NCBI GenBank assembly: GCA_018056825.1
Contig: JAGPEW010000049.1
Location: 1-6,129, forward strand
Source: Candidatus Sordicultor aquaticus
GTDB lineage: Bacteria > Atribacterota > Atribacteria > Atribacterales > Caldatribacteriaceae
Direction: 5' to 3'
DNA length: 6,129 nt
Shown here: positions 1-4,957 of the stretch, piece after piece
Position numbering within the stretch: position 1 is the first letter of the stretch
How the letters are laid out: each line of letters begins with the position of its first letter
Notes under the pieces: model-generated
What the model saw: only the letters and a program-made list of their open reading frames with translations
Told to the model about the DNA's origin: nothing
Database searches by the model: none
Position numbers and translations under genes: made by a program

Positions 1-435
1 CCCATCTATTTCTACAATGATATCTCCAGCCTTAATTCCCGCTTTATCTGCTGGAGAGCCCTGAATAGGAGAAATAACAGTAAGTTTCTCATCCTTAATA
101 GCTATGACTATACCTAAACCAGAAAACTCTCCCTCTACCCGATCAGAATTTTCCATTTTATAATCTTCTTCATTTAAATAACGAGCATAGGGGTCGCCGG
201 TAGCTTTTAATACTCCCCTAATAGCTTCTTCCATTAGAGCTTTATCGTCTAAGGGCACATCAGAATAAAAATTATCCTTCAGTAAAAGAAGAGTCTCAAA
301 AAAAGGTTGCCACTTTTCTAAGTCTACAGTATCTTCTAAACCATAAGCTCCTTTATTTCCTTGACTTTCCCAAGCTAACACCGTTATCAGTAAAATAGCC
401 AAGCATATCAATAGCCAAATTTTTTTATTTTTCAT
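1..435 (-). CDS. ctpA: CtpA-type S41 carboxy-terminal processing protease, N-terminal part (gene runs off the window)
   Basis: Only the first 145 codons are present; the catalytic serine/lysine domain lies beyond position 1. The protein starts MKNKK and has one hydrophobic stretch (about residues 6-21), a signal peptide or N-terminal membrane anchor, so it should act outside the cytoplasm. Residues about 40-95 match the helical region of C-terminal processing peptidases, including the family-typical GDPYARYL at 80-87. GEFSGLGIVI (102-111) then opens the PDZ domain, with SPADKAGIKAGDII at 127-140 forming its peptide-binding core. Family members trim or degrade envelope proteins, recognising C-termini through the PDZ domain. 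The ATG at 435 is preceded by AGGAG overlapping the stop of the envC-like gene, 11 bases away, so the two are co-transcribed and probably translationally coupled. S41 proteases often follow ftsEX-M23 genes, and control of wall-hydrolase or activator levels is a reasonable inference. The family is clear; the in vivo substrate is not. Confidence 0.9.
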   Translation of the reverse strand, partial: MKNKKIWLLICLAILLITVLAWESQGNKGAYGLEDTVDLEKWQPFFETLLLLKDNFYSDVPLDDKALMEEAIRGVLKATGDPYARYLNEEDYKMENSDRVEGEFSGLGIVIAIKDEKLTVISPIQGSPADKAGIKAGDIIVEIDG

Positions 436-443
436 CTCCCACT

Positions 444-448
444 CTCCT
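444..448 (-). promoter_or_regulatory. Shine-Dalgarno site of the ctpA-like gene
   Basis: On the minus strand AGGAG lies 8 bases before the ATG at 435 and shares bases with the TAG stop codon (447-449) of the preceding envC-like gene. This supports the chosen start and coupled translation. Confidence 0.6.
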
Positions 449-1619
449 ATCTTAGCCACTTGAGAGGGTCTTCTTCTCGAGCGCTGCTTCCCACCCTCAC
501 TTCAAAGTGAAGAAGAGGTCTTTCCGCAAGACCGGTATCACCTACTGTGCCAATAACCTCTCCTCCTTTTACTTCTTGCCCTCCTGCTACTTTTATCTCC
601 GAGAGATGTGCATACATAGTTATTATATCTCCATGATCTAAAAGAATAGTTTTTCCATAACCTCGGAGAGTTTGAGCTAAAATTACCACTCCATCGTGAG
701 CAGCAAAAACTGGACTCCCCTTCTCCGCTCCTATATCTATACCCGGATTATAAAAGGAAATTCCATAGCGAGGGTCTTTCCGCTCCCCAAAACCTTCAAT
801 AACCGTGCCCTGCACTGGCCAAAAAAGACGTCCCTGTTTTACCGGGGTAATAGAAACAGGAGGCTGACTCTCTCTTCTCTTTTTTATGTCTTCCTGGAGC
901 TTAGCAATTAAATTTTCTAGCTCCTTTTGAGCTTTAACCAATTCATTTTTAGCCTTTTCAAATTGTTTCTTATCTGAGGCAATTTTTCGTTGCATTTCTT
1001 CCCGAGTGCTTTTAAGTTTAGCTAATTTCTCGTTTTCTAAAAGCGCTTGCTCTTTTAACACCAATTCTAAACGAATCATTTGCGCCAATTCTTTCTCCTT
1101 CTTCTCCTTGATTTCCTTTTCTTCTAAGTAACGTCCCAGGCTATCAGTCTGAGATTGGTAATATTTACGGAGGAGAAACCATTGCTCTTCCCATTGAGTA
1201 GGGTCACTGGTAGTTGCAAATAATTCCCAGAAATTAACTCCTCCATTATACTTGTAAGCTCGAACTAAAATATCTTTCACTTTTTCTTTGTCTTCTTCTA
1301 TTTTTTGAGAAAGAGTTTCAATCTCTTTTTGTAGCTCTTTTCTCTCTGCCTCCAGTTGGAGAATTTTAGCTCGAGACTGAGCCGCATTTTTCTCCAGGCT
1401 TTCAATTTGCTTATCTAAGTTTCCTATTTCTGCAACTAGATTCTTCTCATTTTTTAATAATTTATCCAACTCTTGGTCTAATTTCAACTGTTCACTCTTC
1501 AATTTCTCTAATTTAGTTTGCTGTTCAGAAATTTCCTTTTCTAAGTCCTGAGCTCTTGCAGAAAAACTAAAGAAAAACAAAAGGAGGAAAAAAAAAGCCC
1601 AGAAAGCAAACTTTCTCAT
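447..1619 (-). CDS. envC: EnvC-like coiled-coil LytM (M23-fold) murein hydrolase activator with degenerate active site
   Basis: This 390-residue protein has a Phe-rich signal peptide (1-23, likely cleaved after ARA), so it is exported. Long charged, heptad-like coiled coils follow at about 25-120 and 160-250. The C-terminus (about 263-390) is a LytM/M23 domain. In EnvC and PcsB the coiled coil docks onto the extracellular FtsX loop, and ATP hydrolysis by FtsE switches the protein to drive septal peptidoglycan splitting. Gene order ftsE-ftsX-this gene supports that role. The active-site pattern is incomplete. The HxxxD motif reads N-P-G-I-D (N291 in place of His, D295 kept), YAHL keeps H338, and the HLH motif reads L-L-H (L369 in place of His, H371 kept). 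One zinc ligand and one catalytic histidine are thus missing, as expected for an activator such as EnvC, not an endopeptidase. The ATG overlaps the ftsX TGA as ATGA, with GAGG 10 bases upstream. A T9 tract lies in the signal peptide codons. Confidence 0.87.
   Translation of the reverse strand: MRKFAFWAFFFLLLFFFSFSARAQDLEKEISEQQTKLEKLKSEQLKLDQELDKLLKNEKNLVAEIGNLDKQIESLEKNAAQSRAKILQLEAERKELQKEIETLSQKIEEDKEKVKDILVRAYKYNGGVNFWELFATTSDPTQWEEQWFLLRKYYQSQTDSLGRYLEEKEIKEKKEKELAQMIRLELVLKEQALLENEKLAKLKSTREEMQRKIASDKKQFEKAKNELVKAQKELENLIAKLQEDIKKRRESQPPVSITPVKQGRLFWPVQGTVIEGFGERKDPRYGISFYNPGIDIGAEKGSPVFAAHDGVVILAQTLRGYGKTILLDHGDIITMYAHLSEIKVAGGQEVKGGEVIGTVGDTGLAERPLLHFEVRVGSSAREEDPLKWLR
1588..1596 (-). 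repeat. Homopolymer tract (T9 on the coding strand) in the envC-like signal peptide
   Basis: Nine A on the plus strand encode codons about 8-11 (Ala-Phe-Phe-Phe) of the signal peptide. The frame is intact here. A tract of this length near a start is prone to slippage and to sequencing indels; nothing shows that it is used for phase variation. Confidence 0.6.
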
Positions 1620-2482
1620 TTAATATTTTCCTCTTCTACTGAGTTGCAAGCTAAAAGAGCTCCTAAAAACCCTAAAAAACTGCTCATCAAAACACTCACC
1701 ACTCCTAAGGGAAAAACTAAGTCCTCCCAATCTATCCAGAAAAAGAAAGGAAAAGAAGTACGAAGGAAATCAAGCAAAAAGTGGAAGAAAATCAGGCTAA
1801 CCACCAAAGCTGCTACTCCTCCACTTAAACCTTCTATCATCCCCTGATAAAGAAAAGGCATCCTGATAAACCGTTTAGTAGCTCCCACCAGACTCCAAAC
1901 TTCAATTTCTATCCCTCGAGCTTGAATAGAAGCCTTAATAACCGCAGTAATCACTAAAAGGGAGAAAACAAAAAGAGCCAAGAGCAAAATTCCTCCAGCA
2001 GCAAGGAAAAAATGGTAAAAACGTAGAAGAGCTTCAGTATTTTCCCCCCCATAGAAAATTTCTTCAAATTCCTCCCTCTTTTCTAGTTCTTGAGCCAGAA
2101 GAGGTAATTCTTCTACTCTTTTAGCCCGAATCTCCAAAGAAGGAGGAAAAGGGTTTTCCTCTAAACCAAAGTTGTCTTCTTGAAGACTAAAGTAGCTCAG
2201 AAATCTGTTTTTAGCTTCCTCTGAACTAATTACCCTTACTTCTCCCACTAATGGCAAAGCTTCAATTTCTTCTTCCACTTTTTCTATTACTTCAGGAGAG
2301 GTGTTTTCTTGGAAAAAAGCCTGTATAGTAAAGCTACTTTGCCATACTCCTCCCATTTGCTCTAATTCCAAATAGCCAAAGATAAAAATATTTAAAATCA
2401 ACTGAGTAAAGAAAATACTTAAAAATCCCATTACTAAATAGGAAGTTCCCCGATGATAGAAAGTTTCTTTGTTCTTAGACAA
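1616..2482 (-). CDS. ftsX: Cell division protein FtsX, membrane subunit of the FtsEX ABC complex
   Basis: FtsX is the permease-like subunit that with FtsE transmits cytoplasmic ATP hydrolysis to a murein hydrolase or activator outside the membrane; it is not thought to transport a substrate. The 288 residues have the family layout: a short cytoplasmic N-terminus, TM1 at about 15-38, a large extracellular domain (about 39-155) that should bind the EnvC-like coiled coil, TM2 at about 158-181, the conserved cytoplasmic coupling segment EIEVWSLVGATKRFIRMPF (192-210), TM3 at about 215-237 and TM4 at about 256-278. The variant of this segment in most FtsX proteins also has E-I-E, LVGAT and FIR-PF. 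The start is TTG. It is well supported by GAGGAG 8 bases upstream and by the 12-base gap after ftsE. The stop overlaps the next gene as ATGA. A G7 run lies in the codons for Y-G-G-E at the end of the extracellular domain, with the frame intact. Confidence 0.93.
   Translation of the reverse strand: MSKNKETFYHRGTSYLVMGFLSIFFTQLILNIFIFGYLELEQMGGVWQSSFTIQAFFQENTSPEVIEKVEEEIEALPLVGEVRVISSEEAKNRFLSYFSLQEDNFGLEENPFPPSLEIRAKRVEELPLLAQELEKREEFEEIFYGGENTEALLRFYHFFLAAGGILLLALFVFSLLVITAVIKASIQARGIEIEVWSLVGATKRFIRMPFLYQGMIEGLSGGVAALVVSLIFFHFLLDFLRTSFPFFFWIDWEDLVFPLGVVSVLMSSFLGFLGALLACNSVEEENIK
2044..2050 (-). repeat. Homopolymer tract (G7 on the coding strand) inside ftsX
   Basis: Seven C on the plus strand encode two glycines and the first base of Glu near the junction of the FtsX extracellular domain and TM2. 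The reading frame is intact. G tracts of this kind can slip during replication or sequencing; the length is borderline. Confidence 0.5.
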
Positions 2483-2490
2483 AAGCTTTT

Positions 2491-2496
2491 CTCCTC
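2491..2496 (-). promoter_or_regulatory. Shine-Dalgarno site that fixes the TTG start of ftsX
   Basis: GAGGAG on the minus strand overlaps the ftsE stop codon (TGAGGAG) and lies 8 bases before the TTG at 2482. This is near-ideal spacing, so the non-ATG start is credible and ftsE and ftsX translation are probably coupled. Confidence 0.7.
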
Positions 2497-3160
2497 AAGA
2501 TTGAATTACCTTACCTTTATCTAATGCTACTAATCGAGCTGGAAAATTACTTATCAAGTCTTCACTGTGAGTAGCCACAATTACAGTGGCTCCTGACTTC
2601 TTAGAAAACTCAAACAATGTTCCCACCACGTCCAGAGCAGTTGCACTATCTAAGTTTCCCGTAGGCTCATCAGCTAAAACTAAATAAGGACGATGAATCA
2701 AAGCTCTACCTAAGCATAGCTTTTGTTTTTCGCCCCCTGAAAGCCACTCTGTTTTATGATACTTCTTATCCTGGAGATGTAGCAAGTCCAAAATTTCACC
2801 TGCTAAACGATGAGCGTATCTCCTCTTTACTCCCAAGACTAAAAGCGGGGAAATAAGATTTTCGTAAACCGTCCAGTGAGGAACCAATTTCAAATCCTGA
2901 AAAACCACTCCCAGATTACGGCGCAAAAGAGGCAGATACCGCTCTTCCAGGGAACTAATTTTACACCGCTCTAACCACACTTCCCCCGAGGTTGGCACCT
3001 CTTCTCTGGTTATGAGCTTCATCAAAGTAGTTTTTCCCGCACCAGTGGCTCCCCATAGAAAAACAAACTCTCCTTTCCCTAGGGAAAGGTTCACGTTATC
3101 TAAGGCTTTTATCCCTGCCGGATAAATTTTATAAACTCTTTTAAATTCTAAAAATCCCAT
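2495..3160 (-). CDS. ftsE: Cell division ATP-binding protein FtsE
   Basis: FtsE is the cytoplasmic ATPase of FtsEX, which couples division-ring activity to septal wall hydrolysis through FtsX and the EnvC-like protein encoded next. The 221-residue length is typical. All ABC ATPase motifs are visible in order: Walker A GATGAGKTT (37-45), Q-loop glutamine 88 in VVFQDLKLVPHWTVYENL, signature LSGGEKQ (140-146), Walker B LVLADE (160-165) with catalytic E165, D-loop GNLD (168-171) and switch His 198 in VATHSEDL. The FQD-L-L-TVYENL segment and the following ftsX distinguish FtsE from LolD or MacB-type ATPases. The Walker A loop is slightly unusual, since GPSGAGKST is the common FtsE form, but the Lys and Thr needed for nucleotide binding are intact. 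The gene begins 25 bases after the wecG-like stop, the longest gap in the window, and has only a weak ribosome-binding sequence (AAGAAGAAAAG). Confidence 0.94.
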   Translation of the reverse strand: MGFLEFKRVYKIYPAGIKALDNVNLSLGKGEFVFLWGATGAGKTTLMKLITREEVPTSGEVWLERCKISSLEERYLPLLRRNLGVVFQDLKLVPHWTVYENLISPLLVLGVKRRYAHRLAGEILDLLHLQDKKYHKTEWLSGGEKQKLCLGRALIHRPYLVLADEPTGNLDSATALDVVGTLFEFSKKSGATVIVATHSEDLISNFPARLVALDKGKVIQS

Positions 3161-3175
3161 CTTTTCTTCTTCGCT

Positions 3176-3206
3176 ATTATACCATCTAGTTTCTTTTGTT
3201 TTTCCA
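3176..3206 (-). promoter_or_regulatory. Possible internal promoter before ftsE (extended -10)
   Basis: On the minus strand, TGGTATAAT (3176-3184) is a consensus TATAAT with the TGn extension. A weak -35-like TGGAAA lies at 3201-3206 with a long 19-base spacer. It sits at the end of the wecG-like gene and in the 25-base gap before ftsE. Initiation about 7 bases downstream would leave a leader of only about ten bases, barely room for a ribosome-binding site, so this could be a chance match in AT-rich DNA. Confidence 0.25.
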
Positions 3207-3914
3207 TACTATTTTAATGAAATTAAAAAAAGCGGGAATAACCCTTTGCAAACGTTGAGGTTCACAAATTACCCGATAAGCCCACTCCAAATTCAATTTT
3301 CTAACCCACTGAGGAGCTCTTTTTTTAGTTCCGCTCCACACATCAAAACTCCCCCCTACTCCCATCATCACCACAGCATTGATTCTCTCCCGATTCCTAC
3401 GAATCCAGTATTCCTGTCGAGGAGCTCCCAGACCTACAAAGAGTATGTGAGGATTAGCTCGATTGATATCTTCTATAACTTCTTCATCATCTCTAAAATA
3501 TCCATGGTGAAAACCTCCCACCCTCAGTTGGGGATACCTGGTTTTTAACCCTTTCACTGCTTTATATGTTACTTCTTCTTTTCCTCCCAAAAAATAAAAT
3601 CGCCAACCTTTTTCCTCTCCTTTCTTCATAAGAGCCTCTCCTATTTCTATTCCGGGTAAACGGTGACTTATCGCTTTCCCTAAAAAACGAGAGGCCACTA
3701 TCACTCCTATCCCATCAGCTACTATAATTTCTGCCTCCTTTAATGCTTTATTTAGCTCTTCCTCCTCAAATCCTCGAGCTAAAATTTCCGGGTTAGCAGT
3801 TATCACCTGTACTTTCTCTTTTTTCTCTATTTTATTTTCTAACACTTCCAAAAGTTCAGGCAAATCACCATCATAAAAAGAAAAACCGAAGAGTTCCCGG
3901 CTAGTAACTTTCAT
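3186..3914 (-). CDS. WecG/TagA/CpsF family glycosyltransferase
   Basis: Enzymes of this family transfer a UDP-activated sugar, classically N-acetylmannosamine, onto an undecaprenyl-diphosphate-linked GlcNAc at the inner face of the membrane, the second step of many wall polysaccharides. The 242-residue length fits. Conserved elements are ITANPEI (38-44) with T39 and N41, VADGIGV (65-71) with D67 as the probable catalytic base, HRLPG (84-88), FLGG (108-111), GYF (138-140), VGLGAPRQEYW (160-170), and the GVGGSFDVWSG and RAPQW-RKLNLEWAYR blocks. The C-terminal basic and aromatic tail (about 200-242) matches the appendage that binds membrane in TagA structures. It starts at an ATG overlapping the csaB stop (ATGA), with an AAGGTGG sequence 10 bases upstream. 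Next to csaB, a role in making a ManNAc-containing, pyruvylated secondary wall polysaccharide is a sound inference. The exact donor and acceptor cannot be read from sequence, so no specific symbol is given. Confidence 0.92.
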   Translation of the reverse strand: MKVTSRELFGFSFYDGDLPELLEVLENKIEKKEKVQVITANPEILARGFEEEELNKALKEAEIIVADGIGVIVASRFLGKAISHRLPGIEIGEALMKKGEEKGWRFYFLGGKEEVTYKAVKGLKTRYPQLRVGGFHHGYFRDDEEVIEDINRANPHILFVGLGAPRQEYWIRRNRERINAVVMMGVGGSFDVWSGTKKRAPQWVRKLNLEWAYRVICEPQRLQRVIPAFFNFIKIVWKNKRN

Positions 3915-4957
3915 TTCCTCTTTTCCACCTTTTCCAAAAATTCCTTCAACATTTCTACGCTCTCCTCTGATCTTTTCTCCAATTCTCTGTTTATCTTTTT
4001 CCCCCTCTCTTTCAAGACCTCTTTTTTCTGATAAATTTCTACCAACCTATTTTCTTCTAGTTGAGAGAAAGAAAGGAGGTTTTCCTCATTCCACCATCGA
4101 GAAAAAGCCTGTATTTTAGGGTCTAAATTCAAGGCAAACCAGGGAATATCTAGCAAAGTAGCTAAAATTGCAGGGTGCAAACGGAGAGTAAAAACCGCTT
4201 TCAATTTTTCAAAATAAGGAATTATTTGAGAAAATTGGGACATAATAATCCAAGGACAATTTAGATATTTAGCCATCTCTTTAGCTATTTCTTCATCTTT
4301 TTCGGGATGAAAAGCCACCACTTCTAAATCCTCTCCTTCAACTCTGCTAAATTGAGAAAGGGCCCGGCATAAAGTTTCCTTTTCTTTTTCAGGGAAAGGA
4401 CGAACAAACAAAGCTATCTTTTCTCCTCCTTGCTTTTCTTTGCTTTCAAAAGAAAAAAGAGGGTCACATCCCAGAAAAGAAGAGGAAGCACCTAATCTTA
4501 AGGCTAAATCTAAGCTCTCTTCATCTCGAAAAACAGAAAGAGAGCATTTTTTCAAAAGGCGAGAAACTAAAAAACGGCTTTCTCTTCGGAGAAGAGAACC
4601 TAAACCCACCCGGTAAAAAATAACTTTCTTATTCCACCCCTGTGCCCAACGTAAAAGGGAAAAATAATAAAGAAGAGAGCGAAAGCTGGTAACATCCTGT
4701 AATAGACTTCCTCCTCCCACTAAGACATAATCACTATTTCTAATTGTCCGAAGTACAGAAAAGAAATTATCTCTACTCACTGGATAAGCTTCACCAGGAA
4801 GCGGAAGAAGAAAATCACTTTCTCGGTAGAGAACCTGATAAAGAAAAGGAAGTTGCAGTTTCTCGCTAATTTCTTCTAAATCTTTCAAAACTGCCCTGAG
4901 ACTGAGTTCATCTCCCCAATTACCAAAACCATAATATCCTAAAATAAAAAATTTAAT
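3911..4957 (-). CDS. csaB: CsaB-type polysaccharide pyruvyl transferase, with a non-standard start codon
   Basis: CsaB adds a pyruvate ketal to a wall-polysaccharide sugar (usually ManNAc), creating the ligand bound by SLH domains of S-layer proteins. Recognisable elements are a glycine-rich N-terminus GYYGFGNWGDE, VLVGGGSLLQDVTSFRSLLYY in the middle, FRDEES followed by LRLGA, and RLHP-ILATLLDIPWFALNLDPKI near the C-terminus, which carries the conserved RLH and DPK. The first usable ATG, GTG or TTG in frame is the TTG at 4888, but starting there would delete the N-terminal motif. The frame is open to a stop at 5015-5017 and contains no standard start between that stop and the motif. The coordinates here use the ATT at 4957, which gives MKFFILGYYGFGN, the expected spacing for the family, and 348 residues. 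A second ATT at 4969 has GGGGAG 9 bases upstream. The 3' end overlaps the next gene as ATGA. Function is confident; the exact start and mode of initiation are not. Confidence 0.88.
   Translation of the reverse strand: MKFFILGYYGFGNWGDELSLRAVLKDLEEISEKLQLPFLYQVLYRESDFLLPLPGEAYPVSRDNFFSVLRTIRNSDYVLVGGGSLLQDVTSFRSLLYYFSLLRWAQGWNKKVIFYRVGLGSLLRRESRFLVSRLLKKCSLSVFRDEESLDLALRLGASSSFLGCDPLFSFESKEKQGGEKIALFVRPFPEKEKETLCRALSQFSRVEGEDLEVVAFHPEKDEEIAKEMAKYLNCPWIIMSQFSQIIPYFEKLKAVFTLRLHPAILATLLDIPWFALNLDPKIQAFSRWWNEENLLSFSQLEENRLVEIYQKKEVLKERGKKINRELEKRSEESVEMLKEFLEKVEKRK

Noticed and set aside
696..911. Plus-strand open frame of 71 codons
   Set aside because: It lies antisense inside the envC-like gene, has no family resemblance, and is explained by the codon composition of the real gene.
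1644..1847. Plus-strand open frame of 67 codons, Lys- and Ser-rich
   Set aside because: It is antisense to the FtsX membrane segments; the complement of Phe/Leu codons yields Lys-rich translations. No separate gene is supported.
2481..2490. Short palindrome AAAAGCTTTT between ftsE and ftsX
   Set aside because: It is too short and weak for a terminator or operator, and it falls between a good Shine-Dalgarno site and the ftsX start, so it is probably chance.
3246..3548. Plus-strand open frame of 100 codons with a His run
   Set aside because: It lies fully within the well-conserved glycosyltransferase gene on the other strand, and its composition is that of a shadow frame.
4886..4888. TTG as the csaB start codon
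   Set aside because: It would remove the conserved GYYGFGN-W-GDE motif, which is intact and in frame immediately upstream.
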